Notes: generated by a model not told the origin, from the sequence alone. A stretch of 64,000 bases of DNA from Chitinophaga pinensis (GCA_943329075.2 CALQCM020000003.1:1-64000); one strand, 5' to 3'. Shown: positions 27,122-37,578, counted from the first letter of the stretch. A program made the numbers and translations.

Positions 27122-27471
27122 ACCGGTGCGGTGCGGCTTAACAGCCGGCCAGCCGCAACAATGCGGTGCGCCACACGGCCGCTGATTGTCAATCCGCGGC
27201 GGGCTCGCTGGAAACGCAGCTCGCATCCATCATGGAAAATCTGTCGCGCGGTGAAGCCGGCGGCTTCACCACCTCGGAATTTCTTACACTGCAGACCGTT
27301 GCACATTCCAGCGTCAGCCGGAGCGTATGCTTTTCGGCCGGCATGAGCGGGCCATTCCTGCAAAGCTGCGCAGGCGGCGTCAATATCCGGCCGCAGTAGC
27401 CGGCGCGCGGTATCCCCGCAGCCGCGCCTTCAGGCAAAATAGCAGATCAGTCCGATGGAACCACCGCCCGC
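27122..27471. other. Gap of about 350 bp before mutS
   Basis: A perfect palindrome GGTGAAGCC-GGC-GGCTTCACC lies at 27250-27270 without a following T-run. Short frames cross this region, including a 77-codon one starting at 27166, but none shows a convincing start or recognisable family. No gene is called. Confidence 0.5.
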
Positions 27472-30042
27472 ATGAACGCCCCGCAACACACGCCGATGAT
27501 GACGCAGTATCTGCGCATCAAGGCAGACCATCCCGACATGCTGGTGTTTTACCGCATGGGGGATTTCTACGAGCTGTTTTTCGGCGATGCCGAAAAGGCG
27601 GCACGCCTGCTCGACATCACGCTGACAGCGCGCGGCACCTCGGCCGGCGAGCCGATCAAGATGGCGGGCGTGCCGTATCACGCCGTCGAACAATATCTCG
27701 CCAAACTGGTGAAAGGCGGCGAGTCGGTGGCGGTATGCGAACAAATCGGCGATCCAGCCACCTCCAAGGGCCCGGTTGAGCGCAAGGTCACGCGCATCGT
27801 CACGCCCGGCACGCTGACCGACGCCGCACTGCTCGACGACAAACGCGACAACGTGCTGCTCGCGCTGTGGCCGCAGCAAAACGACATCGGCATGGCGTGG
27901 CTGTCGCTGGCCGCCGGCCGCATGCGCGCGGCGGTCACCAGCAAGGAACAGCTGGCCGGCGAACTTGAACGTTTAGGACCGGCTGAAGTGCTGGTCGCCG
28001 AATCCTCTTCCATCGTGCTGCCGGAGAATCCGGGCTTCGCCGTCAAGCGTCTGCCGGTGTGGCAATTTGACGACGAGGCCGCGCGCCGCGCGCTGACGCG
28101 CCAGTTCAACACGCATGATCTCTCCGCCTTCGGCATCGACCGCCTGCCCGCCGCCATCTGCGCCGCCGGCGCGCTGATCGAATACGCGCGCGCCACGCAG
28201 GGCAATTCGATCGCGCACGTCAGCGCTCTGTCGGTCGAGGACAGCGCCACTTATATCGGCATCGATCCGGCAACGCGGCGCAATCTGGAAATTTCCGAAA
28301 CTATCCGCGGCGAAGCGGCACCGACGCTGCTGTCGTTGTTCGACAACTGCGCCACCGGTATGGGCAGCCGCCTGCTGCGCCATACGCTGCATCATCCGCT
28401 GCGCGATCACAAAACGGTGCGCACGCGCCTGGCAGCCGTCGGCCTGCTCGCCGGGGACGGCGACTTCGCGGCGGAGGCGCTGCGCGGCGCGCTCAAAACC
28501 TGCACCGACGTCGAGCGCATCACCGCGCGCATCGCGCTCAGGAGTGCGCGCCCGCGCGACCTCTCGGGCCTGCGCGACACCCTGGCGCAACTGCCCGCGG
28601 TCAGCGCACAGCTCGCGCGCCTCGGCAGCCCGCGCCTGCAGGCACTCGCGCAGGAGGCGCGCCCGCTTGAATCGGCCTATTCGCTGTTAACGCGCGCCAT
28701 TCTGGCCGAACCGTCGGCGGTGCTGCGCGAAGGCGGCGTGATCGCCGACGGCTTCGATGCCGACCTCGATGAACTGCGCGCCATCCAGAACAACTGCGGG
28801 CAGTTTCTGCTCGAACTTGAAGCACGCGAACGCGTGCGGAGCGGCATCGCCACGCTTAAGGTCGAATACAACCGCGTGCATGGCTTCTACATCGAGGTCA
28901 CCCGCGCGCAATCGGAGAAAGTGCCCGACGATTACCGCCGCCGGCAGACGCTGAAGAACGCCGAACGCTACATCACGCCGGAACTTAAAACCTTCGAGGA
29001 CAAGGCGCTCTCCGCGCAGGACCGCGCACTGGCGCGCGAAAAACGGCTCTACGACCAGGTGCTCGACGCGCTCGCCCCCGAGATCTCCGCGCTGCAACGT
29101 GTGGCCGGCGCGCTCGCCGAAATCGATCTGCTGACAACGTTTGCCGAACGCGCGCAGACACTGTCGCTGTGCGAACCCGAACTGGTCGACACGGCCGTCA
29201 TCGACATCGAGGGCGGGCGTCATCCGGTGGTCGAGCAGCAGATCGACAATTTCGTCGCCAACGACACGCAGCTCTCGCCGACGCGACAGCTGCTGCTGGT
29301 GACGGGCCCGAACATGGGCGGCAAATCAACTTACATGCGGCAGGTCGCGTTGATTGCGCTGCTCGCGCATTGCGGCTCTTTCGTGCCGGCCAAACGCGCC
29401 GTCATCGGCGCGCTCGACCGCATCTTCACGCGCATTGGTGCCGCCGACGATCTGGCCGGCGGCAGATCCACCTTCATGGTCGAAATGACCGAAGCGGCCT
29501 ACATCCTGCATCACGGCACGCCGGCCAGCCTCGTGCTGATGGACGAAATCGGCCGCGGCACTTCGACCTTCGACGGCCTCGCACTGGCGTGGGCAATCGC
29601 CCGCCAGTTGCTCGATACCAACAAGTGTCTCACGCTGTTCGCCACGCACTACTTCGAATTGACGCACCTTACGCAGGAATTCAAGCACGCCGTCAACGTG
29701 CATCTCGACGCGGTCGAACACAAGGACCGCATCGTCTTTCTGCACAGCGTCGAGGAAGGCCCCGCCAACCAGAGCTATGGCCTGCAGGTGGCGCAACTGG
29801 CGGGCATACCCTCGGCGGTGATCCGCGCGGCGAAAAAACATCTCTTCGAGTTAGAGGCGGCAAGCGTGGCACGCGACCGCCAGCCCGATCTGTTCTCGGC
29901 GCCGGTTGCGCTGGCCGCCGAAGCGGAGCCGCCGCTCAACCCGGCGTTGCTGGAAAAACTGCAGGCACTGGATCCCGACGCGCTGACGCCTAAACAGGCG
30001 CTCGAAACACTTTACGAAATCCGCAAACTGCTCGACGCATGA
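27472..30042 (+). CDS. mutS: DNA mismatch repair protein MutS
   Basis: An 856-residue MutS. The mismatch-contacting Phe-x-Glu is in [15 protein letters not shown] near residue 30. The core lever and clamp regions follow, then the ATPase with Walker [10 protein letters not shown] near 612, Walker [17 protein letters not shown], and the C-terminal dimerisation part. Length equals E. coli MutS. The stop overlaps the phosphoesterase start by ATGA. The ATG is chosen from the conserved [18 protein letters not shown]-terminus. Confidence 0.96.
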   Translation: MNAPQHTPMMTQYLRIKADHPDMLVFYRMGDFYELFFGDAEKAARLLDITLTARGTSAGEPIKMAGVPYHAVEQYLAKLVKGGESVAVCEQIGDPATSKGPVERKVTRIVTPGTLTDAALLDDKRDNVLLALWPQQNDIGMAWLSLAAGRMRAAVTSKEQLAGELERLGPAEVLVAESSSIVLPENPGFAVKRLPVWQFDDEAARRALTRQFNTHDLSAFGIDRLPAAICAAGALIEYARATQGNSIAHVSALSVEDSATYIGIDPATRRNLEISETIRGEAAPTLLSLFDNCATGMGSRLLRHTLHHPLRDHKTVRTRLAAVGLLAGDGDFAAEALRGALKTCTDVERITARIALRSARPRDLSGLRDTLAQLPAVSAQLARLGSPRLQALAQEARPLESAYSLLTRAILAEPSAVLREGGVIADGFDADLDELRAIQNNCGQFLLELEARERVRSGIATLKVEYNRVHGFYIEVTRAQSEKVPDDYRRRQTLKNAERYITPELKTFEDKALSAQDRALAREKRLYDQVLDALAPEISALQRVAGALAEIDLLTTFAERAQTLSLCEPELVDTAVIDIEGGRHPVVEQQIDNFVANDTQLSPTRQLLLVTGPNMGGKSTYMRQVALIALLAHCGSFVPAKRAVIGALDRIFTRIGAADDLAGGRSTFMVEMTEAAYILHHGTPASLVLMDEIGRGTSTFDGLALAWAIARQLLDTNKCLTLFATHYFELTHLTQEFKHAVNVHLDAVEHKDRIVFLHSVEEGPANQSYGLQVAQLAGIPSAVIRAAKKHLFELEAASVARDRQPDLFSAPVALAAEAEPPLNPALLEKLQALDPDALTPKQALETLYEIRKLLDA

Positions 30043-30944
30043 ACCTGCGCGCCGTCATTGCGGTGCTTGCACTGACATTCAGCAACGGCGCCGGCGCCGA
30101 TTTTACCTTCGCGCTGCTGGGCGACACGCCCTATGGCAGCAGCGAAGAGGCATCGTTTGCCGACATGCTGCAGGAAATCAATCACAGCGACGTGGCGTTT
30201 GTCGTGCACGTCGGCGATTTCAAAAGCGGACTGACCTCCTGCGCCGACGCGGTGTTCGCGCAGCGCCACGCGATGTTCGAAGCCTCGCGGCACGCCTTCA
30301 TTTACATCCCCGGCGACAATGAATGGACCGACTGTCACCGCCTGTTCGCCGGCGGTTACGATCCGCTGGAGCGGCTCGCCGCATTGCGCACGCGGTTTTT
30401 CAACAGCGGGGCCAGCCTCGGCCAGACGCCGCTCAGGCTGTCGCGGCAAAGCGACGACGCGGCGGCACCGCGCTACCCGGAGCATCTGCGCTGGCAACAC
30501 GAGGGGGTTTTGTTTGTCACGCTCAATTTTCCCGGCGGCGACAACAATTCGAGGATGCCGCAGGAAGCCGCGGAACGCACCGCCGCCGCCCTCGCCTGGC
30601 TGCAGCAGACCTTCGCGCAGGCGCGCACGCACAATGCGCGCGGCATCGTCGTGCTGATGCAGGCCAATCCGTTTTTGCGCGCGGGCGGCGCGCGGCGCGG
30701 TTACGACACGCTGCTCGCCGCGCTCGCGCAGGAGACGGCCAACTTCGGCGGTGCCGTGCTGCTGGGCCACGGCGACACGCACATCCACCGCGTCGACCGG
30801 CCGCTGAAAGATCCGCGGAGCGGCAAACCGCTCGCCAATTTCACGCGCGCGGAGGTGTTCGGCAGCCCGGACGTCAACTGGCTGCAGGTGCGCGTCAGCG
30901 AAAACAGCGGCCGCCTGCAGTTTTCAATCAGCCCTGGCCGCTGA
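30039..30944 (+). CDS. Exported calcineurin-like phosphoesterase family protein
   Basis: A 301-residue protein with a likely signal peptide (residues 1-20, cleavage near GAGA). Metallophosphoesterase-like blocks are [33 protein letters not shown] and [10 protein letters not shown], which provide the Asp, Asn and His ligands. Substrate is unknown; the Cys residues at TSCAD and TDCHR may form a disulfide in the periplasm. It overlaps the mutS stop by 4 bases but is unlikely to be related to repair. Confidence 0.82.
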   Translation: MNLRAVIAVLALTFSNGAGADFTFALLGDTPYGSSEEASFADMLQEINHSDVAFVVHVGDFKSGLTSCADAVFAQRHAMFEASRHAFIYIPGDNEWTDCHRLFAGGYDPLERLAALRTRFFNSGASLGQTPLRLSRQSDDAAAPRYPEHLRWQHEGVLFVTLNFPGGDNNSRMPQEAAERTAAALAWLQQTFAQARTHNARGIVVLMQANPFLRAGGARRGYDTLLAALAQETANFGGAVLLGHGDTHIHRVDRPLKDPRSGKPLANFTRAEVFGSPDVNWLQVRVSENSGRLQFSISPGR

Positions 30945-30957
30945 AAACCGGATTTGC

Positions 30958-31437
30958 TCAGTGCTCATGCCCGTGCGCGCCGTGCACGTGCCCGTGCTCG
31001 AGTTCTTCCGCCGTCGGCGCACGCACGTCTTCAACCGTGCAGTTGAAACGCAGCGCAATGCCGGCGAGCGGATGATTGCCGTCGACCACCACCTTGCCGT
31101 CGGCAATGTCGGTGACGGTGTAAACCACCGTGCCGTGGCCGCTCTCCGCGCCGCCCTCGAAGCGCATGCCGACCTCGAGATCCTGCGGAAACTTGTCGCG
31201 CGGCTCGATCTGCACCAGCGATTCGTCGTAATCGCCGAACGCATCGGCCGGCTGCAGATAGACCTCGCAGGAATCACCGGCTTTTTTGCCTTCGAGTGCC
31301 TCTTCGATGCGCGGGAACATGCCTTGATGGCCGCCGTGCAGATATTCGAGCGCCTCGTCGGTTTTCTCCAGCACTTCACCTTCCGCATTGCGCAGTTCGT
31401 ATTGCAGCTTGACCACCATGTCCTGTGCTACTTGCAT
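30958..31437 (-). CDS. slyD: FKBP-type peptidyl-prolyl isomerase SlyD
   Basis: A 159-residue SlyD-type isomerase and chaperone. The FKBP part is split by the insert-in-flap chaperone domain (QPADAFGDYDESLVQ), and NHPLAGIALRF closes the active site region. The C-terminus is His-rich (HGHVHGAHGHEH), consistent with metal handling such as nickel. AAGGAG lies about 10 bases before the ATG, which overlaps the upstream peroxiredoxin gene by 10 bases; both are transcribed to the left. Confidence 0.93.
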   Translation of the reverse strand: MQVAQDMVVKLQYELRNAEGEVLEKTDEALEYLHGGHQGMFPRIEEALEGKKAGDSCEVYLQPADAFGDYDESLVQIEPRDKFPQDLEVGMRFEGGAESGHGTVVYTVTDIADGKVVVDGNHPLAGIALRFNCTVEDVRAPTAEELEHGHVHGAHGHEH

Positions 31438-31904
31438 TTGCCCGTGCTCCTTATTGTTTGCAATACGTCGGCGGCATGTCCGCGCGGTTTGACGCCGTAC
31501 CACGCCTGCGCAATCATGCCGTGTTTATCAATGACGAAGGTTGTGCGCTGGATACAGTTTTTGCGCACGCCGTCGCGTTCCTTTTCCTGCAATACCCCGT
31601 AACTGCCGCACACCTCGCCTTCGACATCCGACAGCAGTTTCACCGCAATCCCGTACTTGTCCCGGAACTCGCTGTGGCTCAGGAAATCGTCCATGCTGAT
31701 ACCGAGCACCTCGGTCTGACAACGATCGAACTCGTCGTGCAAATCGCTGAAGTCGATCGATTCCAAGGTGCAACCCGGCGTGTCGTCGTGCGGATAAAAA
31801 TACAGCACGACATTCTTGCGGTTGCGGTAGGCCGACAGGCTGACGCACTCCATGTCGGCATCGGGCAGATCGAATGCTGGTGCTGGCTGGCCAACCTGCA
31901 ACAT
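31428..31904 (-). CDS. bcp: Peroxiredoxin of the BCP/PrxQ type
   Basis: A 158-residue thiol peroxidase. The peroxidatic Cys45 is in DDTPGCTLESIDFSDL and the family block SDVEGEVCGSYGVLQEK follows. The resolving Cys usually found 5 residues after the first is replaced (Ser-Ile region), so it is either a 1-Cys type or uses Cys62 instead. It precedes slyD with a 10-base overlap. The chosen start gives the typical N-terminus LQVGQPAPAFDLPD; longer frames run into the divergent roxA promoter region. Confidence 0.88.
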   Translation of the reverse strand: MLQVGQPAPAFDLPDADMECVSLSAYRNRKNVVLYFYPHDDTPGCTLESIDFSDLHDEFDRCQTEVLGISMDDFLSHSEFRDKYGIAVKLLSDVEGEVCGSYGVLQEKERDGVRKNCIQRTTFVIDKHGMIAQAWYGVKPRGHAADVLQTIRSTGKCK

Positions 31905-32047
31905 GCGTATCCCCGCAATAGTCTGCGACCCGAGGTGGCGATTGTAGCAAAGGTATTCGCAGCGGCAACGCGGCTTTTTTTCACGCGCGCCGCAGCGGCC
32001 GTGCCGCCTGGGGGCCGATCCTGTAATCAGGAAGTTATAATCAACCC

Positions 32048-33229
32048 ATGAAGAAAAACCCGCTTTCCGCATTTGGCATTGCCCGTTTTCTGCGCGACTT
32101 CTGGCAGAGAAAACCGCTCGTGCTGCGTGGCATTGCACCCGCCCTGGCGACTGCGCTCGGACGCGACGACCTGATCGATCTGGCCTGCCGCGAAGATGCC
32201 GAGTCGCGTCTGGTGATCGGCAGCGGCCGCCGCTGGCAGGTGCGGCACGGCCCCTTCCGCCGGCGCGACTTCGCACAACTGCCGCCGACCCGCTGGACGC
32301 TGCTGGTGAACGGCGTCGATACGCTGGTGCCGGCGGCCAGACAACTGCAAAACGATTTCGGCTTCATCCCCTATGCGCGGCAGGATGATGTGATGGTCAG
32401 TTACGCCGCACCCGGCGGCGGCGTCGGCCCGCACTTTGACAGCTACGATGTGTTTCTGCTGCAGGGCGCGGGCACGCGCCGCTGGCAGTTCGGCCGGCAG
32501 CGCGATCTGTCATTGATCGACGGCGTGCCGCTGAAGATACTCAAGCGCTTTGGCGCGCAGCACGATCTGGTGATGCAAAGCGGCGATCTGCTCTATCTGC
32601 CGCCGCATTACGCGCACAACGGCACCGCACTTGGCGCATGCCTGACCTGGTCGATCGGCATGCGTGCGCCGACGCAACGCGAGGTGGCGTCGCAATTTCT
32701 CGACTATCTCCAGGACCGCCTGCAGCACGGCAGCGTCTACCGTGACCCCGGCCTCAAACAGCGGCGCCATCCCGCCGCGATCAGCGCGCAAATGCGCGAC
32801 GTCCTGCGCGGCATGATCAAGTCAATACGCTGGAGCAATGCGGACATCGACCGCTACCTCGGCGAAATGCTGAGCGAGCCGCGGCAAAGCGTTGTGTTTG
32901 ACCCGCCGTCGCGCATGAGTGGCGCCGCCTTCGCGCAGAAGGCCGACCAGCGCGGGCTGCAACTGGATTTGCGGACCCGCCTGCTGTTCGACCGCAAGGC
33001 GTTTTTCATCAACGGCGAATCGATCGTCGTGACCTCGACCGATGCGCGCGTCCTGCGGACGCTGGCCGATGAACGGGCGCTCGCCGCGGGCACGCATTTA
33101 AGCCGTGCCGCGCTCGCCCTGTTGCAGGAATGGCATGCAGCGGGCTTCGTCCGCTTTGGCGAGAGCGCCCCGCAACCCGCAGCCAAACCGTCCAACCGAC
33201 GGCCGGCGGCCGCACGCGCCCGCCGCTAG
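32048..33229 (+). CDS. roxA: Ribosomal oxygenase RoxA/YcfD-like cupin (uL16 arginine hydroxylase)
   Basis: A 393-residue JmjC/cupin protein. The Fe(II) ligands are His129 and Asp131 (GPHFDSYDVFLLQG) and a distal His in YLPPHYAHNG near residue 191. The N-terminal RFLRDFWQRKPLVLRG block is diagnostic for the YcfD family, which hydroxylates an arginine of ribosomal protein uL16 using 2-oxoglutarate and O2. The C-terminal winged helix is followed by an Arg/Ala/Pro-rich tail. It is divergent from the peroxiredoxin gene and is followed 3 bases later by a small unknown gene. Confidence 0.9.
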   Translation: MKKNPLSAFGIARFLRDFWQRKPLVLRGIAPALATALGRDDLIDLACREDAESRLVIGSGRRWQVRHGPFRRRDFAQLPPTRWTLLVNGVDTLVPAARQLQNDFGFIPYARQDDVMVSYAAPGGGVGPHFDSYDVFLLQGAGTRRWQFGRQRDLSLIDGVPLKILKRFGAQHDLVMQSGDLLYLPPHYAHNGTALGACLTWSIGMRAPTQREVASQFLDYLQDRLQHGSVYRDPGLKQRRHPAAISAQMRDVLRGMIKSIRWSNADIDRYLGEMLSEPRQSVVFDPPSRMSGAAFAQKADQRGLQLDLRTRLLFDRKAFFINGESIVVTSTDARVLRTLADERALAAGTHLSRAALALLQEWHAAGFVRFGESAPQPAAKPSNRRPAAARARR

Positions 33230-33232
33230 ACC

Positions 33233-33733
33233 ATGCAACCCGTAGCGCCAGACAACATGCCCGGCGAGCGCAAGCTCGAAGGCAATGTCGCCTATGAAGC
33301 GGCACTGGACGAACTGATCGCGAACGCAACGCATACGGTGCGGATTTTCGACCGTCGCATCACCAGCGCATTCAATACGCCGCAACGGTTCGACCTGATG
33401 CGCCGGCTGCTGCTGACCAGACGCTCCAACCGCATTCACATTGTGCTGCATGAAACCGGCAACATCGTGCGCGAATGTCCGCGCCTGATCATGCTGCTCA
33501 GACAATTCAGCCACGGCATCGCGATCCGCCAGACGCTGCCGGTCGCGCGCCGCGTTTACGACCCGTTTTCCATTGCGGACGAGGCGCGTTTCGTACACCG
33601 CTTTCATTACAACGATGTACGCGGTGCAGCGACGATCGGCGATGTCGCCGCCACACACACGCTGCTCAAGCGCTTTGACGAGATCTGGCAGGCGGCAGCA
33701 CCCGCTGTAGCCGCGCACCAGACCGGCCTCTAG
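33233..33733 (+). CDS. Conserved protein of the DUF7931 type
   Basis: A 166-residue soluble protein immediately after roxA, probably in the same transcript. The sequence YEAALDELIANATHTVRIFD, followed by RFDLMRRLLLTRRSNRIHIVLHE, looks like half of a phospholipase D-like fold (alternating strands and helices), but the HKD catalytic motif is absent. I believe it fits a small betaproteobacterial family that follows roxA; function is unknown. A role tied to ribosome hydroxylation is guesswork. Confidence 0.65.
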   Translation: MQPVAPDNMPGERKLEGNVAYEAALDELIANATHTVRIFDRRITSAFNTPQRFDLMRRLLLTRRSNRIHIVLHETGNIVRECPRLIMLLRQFSHGIAIRQTLPVARRVYDPFSIADEARFVHRFHYNDVRGAATIGDVAATHTLLKRFDEIWQAAAPAVAAHQTGL

Positions 33734-33892
33734 GCATCGCGCAGGAAAAACGGCCGGCGCTGGAATTTCCGATGCGTTGAGCATACAATTCCGTTCCGGA
33801 GCGGCGGTATTTACGGCCGTTCAAAGGAATTCCTGCCCGAGGCAGAATTTTTCGCAGCTGATGATTCGTATTCAACTATTTGAGGACACACC

Positions 33893-34150
33893 ATGAAACG
33901 CACCCTCCTGATTTCCGCCATTCTCGCGCTCGGCCTTACTGCCTGCGGCGAAAAACCCGCGCCGGCCCCGCAAGCTCCGGCAACCCCGGCACCGGCCGCC
34001 ACACCGGCACCGGCACCGGCGCCGGCTCCTGACGCCGCCAAAGATGCAGCGCCCGATGCCGCCAAGGGCGCGGTTGACGCTGCCAAAGACAAGGCCGGTG
34101 AAATGGCCAAAGGCGCAGCCGATGCCGCCAAAGACGCAGTGAAGAAGTAA
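33893..34150 (+). CDS. Small Ala/Pro-rich lipoprotein
   Basis: An 85-residue precursor with a lipoprotein signal (ALGLTACGE; lipidated Cys at residue 19). The mature part has a Pro/Ala-rich spacer and then repeats of the AAKD/AAPDAAKG type, likely forming an amphipathic Ala-Lys helix. It ends in a strong terminator, so it is a complete single-gene unit. Similar small proteins occur in many betaproteobacteria, with no assigned function; periplasmic anchoring or envelope stress are possible. Confidence 0.8.
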   Translation: MKRTLLISAILALGLTACGEKPAPAPQAPATPAPAATPAPAPAPAPDAAKDAAPDAAKGAVDAAKDKAGEMAKGAADAAKDAVKK

Positions 34151-34170
34151 TCGCGTCTGCAGAACAAAAA

Positions 34171-34196
34171 AGCCGGCCTGCGGGCCGGCTTTTTTT
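34171..34196 (+). terminator. Rho-independent terminator after the lipoprotein gene
   Basis: AGCCGGCC-TGCG-GGCCGGCT forms a perfect 8-bp stem followed by six or more T. A-rich sequence before it could also serve the convergent MBL-fold gene. Confidence 0.9.
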
Positions 34197-34236
34197 CGCC
34201 TGTTCACCTGAAAACTGCGCGCATTTCAGCCCGCGG

Positions 34237-35001
34237 TCAAATCTCGCGCCAGTCGAAACCCTGCGCCTGATCGGCGACACAAATCCAGTCTTCCGTGCAG
34301 GATAGCGCGCGCGCCAGCGCCGCAACCGCCAGTGCGGGACGGTTGTTCTTCTGGCTCAAATGCGCCGCCACAACATGCTTCAAGCGTCCGCGCTCAAGCC
34401 CCGCCAGCAGTTCCGCCGCGGTTTCGTTTGACAGATGGCCAAAGCGCCCGCCGACGCGCTGCTTGAGCCGTTCCGGGTAACTGCTGTTACGCAGGAGTTC
34501 CGGATCATGATTGCATTCGAGCACGAACCCGTCGAGATTGTTCAGCACCTCCCGCATGTGCACGGTGAGCGAACCGGCATCGGTCAGCAGACCGAGGCGC
34601 ACATTGCCGTCGCCGAACACAAACTGCGAGGGTTCACGCGCGTCATGCGGGACCGTGTAGGGTTCGACCTCGATCGCACCGATGGAAAAGCGCTGGTGAC
34701 AGTCGAACACCTGCACGTTCGCGACGCCGGACATCACCGCCATCGACGCCTGCAGCGTACCGTGCGTCAGCCATACCGGCTTTTTGTATTTGCGCGCAAA
34801 TCTCGCCACGCCGCCGACATGGTCATCGTGTTCATGTGTGACGAGGACCGCATCGAACGACTCCGCCTCGACACCGAGGCGCGCCAGACGCGCGACGGTG
34901 TCGGCCAGACCGAATCCGCAATCGGCGAGCAGGCGCGTGCCGCCGCACTCGACGACCAGCCCGTTGCCCTCGCTGCCGCTGCCGAGCGACGCAAACCGCA
35001 T
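34237..35001 (-). CDS. MBL-fold metallohydrolase (YycJ/WalJ-like)
   Basis: A 254-residue metallo-beta-lactamase-fold enzyme. The metal motif is THEHDDHVGGV near residue 55, with further ligands in LLTDAGSLT and ECNHD. The N-terminus RFASLGSGSEGNG is typical of the YycJ-like group, which includes nucleases and phosphodiesterases. The start at 35001 fits the family; a longer frame is not supported. It is last in the dapA-bamC unit, a common order in betaproteobacteria. Confidence 0.88.
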   Translation of the reverse strand: MRFASLGSGSEGNGLVVECGGTRLLADCGFGLADTVARLARLGVEAESFDAVLVTHEHDDHVGGVARFARKYKKPVWLTHGTLQASMAVMSGVANVQVFDCHQRFSIGAIEVEPYTVPHDAREPSQFVFGDGNVRLGLLTDAGSLTVHMREVLNNLDGFVLECNHDPELLRNSSYPERLKQRVGGRFGHLSNETAAELLAGLERGRLKHVVAAHLSQKNNRPALAVAALARALSCTEDWICVADQAQGFDWREI

Positions 35002-35068
35002 CAGTGTTTTTTTGTCCCGCGCAGATCGCACGCCGGGCGCGCAGCCCGGCGCACGGCGCAAATGTGGA

Positions 35069-36220
35069 TCACTTCAACTGCTCGTAGAGCAGCGACAGAA
35101 TACGCGCGGCGGTGGCGGATTTTTCAACCGCGCCGTCCTTGCCCAGCACGCTGACTTCGCTTTTGGCCTCGGCGTCCTTGACCTGGATGCGGAACTGCTC
35201 GCTGGGCGCGCCCTTCTTGTCCGCCTTGTTGAACGGATTGAGCTTGGCCAAGAAACCCTTGGTTTCCGCCGTCTTGTTATCGACGTCGGGATCGACATAA
35301 CGCACGAAGTAGAGGCCCTTCGAACGGTCGCGGTCCTCGACCGTAAAGCCGACGCGATCGAGCGCGAGGCCGACGCGGCGCCAGGCGCGGTCGAATTGAT
35401 CATCCACCGACAACTGGCCGGTGCCGTCCTTGCCCTTGATCAGGGTCGCACGCAGAGCCGCTCTGGCAGCGCTTGCCACTTCGGTTTTGGCACGCTCCTG
35501 CTGCACGCCGAAACGCGTCATCAGGCGGCGCAGCATCTCCGCTTCAAGTTCGGGGTCGGGCGGACGCGGCTGCCATTTGGTGTCTTTATTACCGATGCCG
35601 GAGGTCGTGTAAACCTCCTCCATGCCGCGATGGCTGATGAAAATTTCCGTGGTGCCGGCTACGCTGCCGCGTTCGAGGCGCGTGCGGTACTTGTCGCGTT
35701 CAGCGGTCGAATACACGCTGTCGAGCACGCGACCGAGAAAATTGCGGAGCGCACCACTGTCGACCCTGGCGCGGTTCTCCGCCCAGTCGGTCTCCAGCAC
35801 ACCGGCGTCGGGAAGCTCGAGGTTGACGATAAAGCCGAGTTCCTGCCAGAACTGCTTGGCGACATTCCAGACGGCGTCGGGTTCGCCCTTCACCACCAGC
35901 CAGCGTTGCGAGCCGGAACGCTCGATGTGCGCATCGTCCTGCGATGGCAGCACCAGTGACGTCGCTGCGTTCGGACGTCCGCTGCGGTCCTTGTTGTAGT
36001 CGGAGGCATTGGCTGGCCCGCGTGCATTGATGTCGGGCACCACAAAACGATCGTCGCTACCGGGCTTGGTCAGATCGGGCGGGATCTCCAGCGGCGGCAG
36101 TTTCGCGCTCTGCGATTTGTAATCGACCTTGTCGCTCTGGATCGTGGGCAGACCGCCGCATGCCGCCAGCAGCAATGGCAGCAGCACGATCCCGTTTCTG
36201 ATTTGCATAATCCGCTTCAT
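35069..36220 (-). CDS. bamC: Outer membrane assembly lipoprotein BamC (NlpB)
   Basis: A lipoprotein of about 383 residues with a signal ending LLLAACGGLPT (lipid Cys in AAC). The unstructured N-terminal lasso that binds BamD is visible as LPPLEIPPDLTKP. Two helix-grip domains follow: one around WLVVKGEPDAVWNVAKQFW and one around FDRAWRRVGLALDRVGF. It stabilises the BAM complex. An ATG 12 bases later is an alternative start. It lies 13 bases after dapA, the typical dapA-bamC arrangement. Confidence 0.92.
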   Translation of the reverse strand: MKRIMQIRNGIVLLPLLLAACGGLPTIQSDKVDYKSQSAKLPPLEIPPDLTKPGSDDRFVVPDINARGPANASDYNKDRSGRPNAATSLVLPSQDDAHIERSGSQRWLVVKGEPDAVWNVAKQFWQELGFIVNLELPDAGVLETDWAENRARVDSGALRNFLGRVLDSVYSTAERDKYRTRLERGSVAGTTEIFISHRGMEEVYTTSGIGNKDTKWQPRPPDPELEAEMLRRLMTRFGVQQERAKTEVASAARAALRATLIKGKDGTGQLSVDDQFDRAWRRVGLALDRVGFTVEDRDRSKGLYFVRYVDPDVDNKTAETKGFLAKLNPFNKADKKGAPSEQFRIQVKDAEAKSEVSVLGKDGAVEKSATAARILSLLYEQLK

Positions 36221-36233
36221 CGTGGCGCTTTCG

Positions 36234-37118
36234 CTAAACTTTGATGCCTGCCTGCAACATGGCTGCACGCACCTGTTCGAAACAGTTTTCCGACAGCGGG
36301 GTCAGCGGCAGACGTATGCCATTGCCGATCTGCCCGGTTTGCGCAAGCGCCCATTTGATCGGGATCGGGTTGGCCTCGACGAACAGATGGCGGTGCAAAC
36401 CCAGCAGGCGGTTGTTCAGTTCGCGGGCGCGCACCGGATCGGGTTTCAGCGCGGCAACACACATCTCGTGCATCAGGCGCGGCGCCACGTTGGCGGTGAC
36501 CGAGATCACGCCCTGGCCGCCGAGCAGCATCAGGGCGAGCGCGGTCGCATCGTCGCCGCTGTAGACCGCAAAGCCGGCCGGCACCTGCCGCAGCAGGTCG
36601 CTGGCGCGCTCGAGGTTGCCGGTCGCATCCTTGATGCCGACGATGTTCGGAATGCCGGCCAGTCGCAGCATGGTTTCATTGGACAGATCGGCGACGGTGC
36701 GCCCCGGCACGTTGTAGACGATCTGCGGAATCTCGACCGCTTCGGCAATGGCGCGGAAATGCCGGTAGAGGCCTTCCTGCGTCGGCTTGTTGTAGTAGGG
36801 CACCACCGACAGGCTCATGTCGGCGCCGACCTGCTTGGCATAGGCCGACAGTTCGATCGCCTCGCGGGTCGAATTGGCGCCGGTGCCGGCGATGATGGGC
36901 ACGCGGCGGTTGCCATGCTCGACCGCCGTTTTGATCAGCAAATGATGCTCGTCGAAATCAACCGTCGGCGATTCGCCGGTGGTGCCGACGACCACGATCC
37001 CGTCGGTACCTTCGGCGATGTGCCAGTCGATCAGTTTACGGAAGGCCGCGAGATCAAGACTGCCGTCCTCATGCATCGGCGAAACGATCGCCACAACGCT
37101 GCCGCTCAGTGGTGCCAT
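36234..37118 (-). CDS. dapA: 4-Hydroxy-tetrahydrodipicolinate synthase
   Basis: A 294-residue TIM-barrel lyase condensing pyruvate with aspartate semialdehyde in lysine and peptidoglycan precursor synthesis. The Schiff-base Lys163 is in VGIKDATG, Tyr135 in [11 protein letters not shown], and the GTTGES block near residue 45 supplies the triad threonines. First gene of the dapA-bamC-MBL unit. Nothing odd. Confidence 0.96.
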   Translation of the reverse strand: MAPLSGSVVAIVSPMHEDGSLDLAAFRKLIDWHIAEGTDGIVVVGTTGESPTVDFDEHHLLIKTAVEHGNRRVPIIAGTGANSTREAIELSAYAKQVGADMSLSVVPYYNKPTQEGLYRHFRAIAEAVEIPQIVYNVPGRTVADLSNETMLRLAGIPNIVGIKDATGNLERASDLLRQVPAGFAVYSGDDATALALMLLGGQGVISVTANVAPRLMHEMCVAALKPDPVRARELNNRLLGLHRHLFVEANPIPIKWALAQTGQIGNGIRLPLTPLSENCFEQVRAAMLQAGIKV

Positions 37119-37279
37119 CTATCGGTTTTTCCTGAAAAATTGGTCGATGAACCGCGAATTAACCGCAGATTCTACCGCATTCGGGAATGGCCCAACCAAT
37201 GGTTCAGACCGGCCTTCGGGGCGCAGGTTGCACTGGCAGCAAAATAACGCCGGCCGGCAGGGCGCGCCGGACTTTGTGC

Positions 37280-37468
37280 TCAGGCCTGCTGACAACGATA
37301 CAGCCGCGCCAGGAAAGCCTCGGCATCGCCGCTGTCAACGGCCGCCGCGGATGCGCGGTTCACGGGTTCGGCCACCAGCAGCGCCAGCGGGTTCCAGTTG
37401 GCGCACAACACCTCGTCTGCGTATTGCAGCGGTGGATTTGCCGGTATTTTGTGCTCGCTGGAACTCAT
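37280..37468 (-). CDS. Small hypothetical protein
   Basis: A 62-residue frame starting MSSSEHKIPANPPLQYADEV and ending LYRCQQA. Composition is like a real protein (a Leu/Ala-rich helix after a proline segment), and codon use is similar to neighbours. An ACGAG sequence precedes the ATG. I recognise no family. It lies alone between dapA and a methyltransferase gene, all on the minus strand. Low certainty. Confidence 0.4.
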   Translation of the reverse strand: MSSSEHKIPANPPLQYADEVLCANWNPLALLVAEPVNRASAAAVDSGDAEAFLARLYRCQQA

Positions 37469-37578
37469 CTCGTTCACCCTGTTGGCGCCCCGTGCGCATG
37501 CGCCTGACAACGACGCAACTAGGGCATTACTTTAGCCAACGCGCGAACGGCAAAAAGGTTACAGCAAGGGCGGATTTT

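Noticed and set aside
27166..27399. A 77-codon frame before mutS
   Set aside because: Contains a palindrome in its middle, no start signal, and no recognisable family. Kept as an intergenic note.
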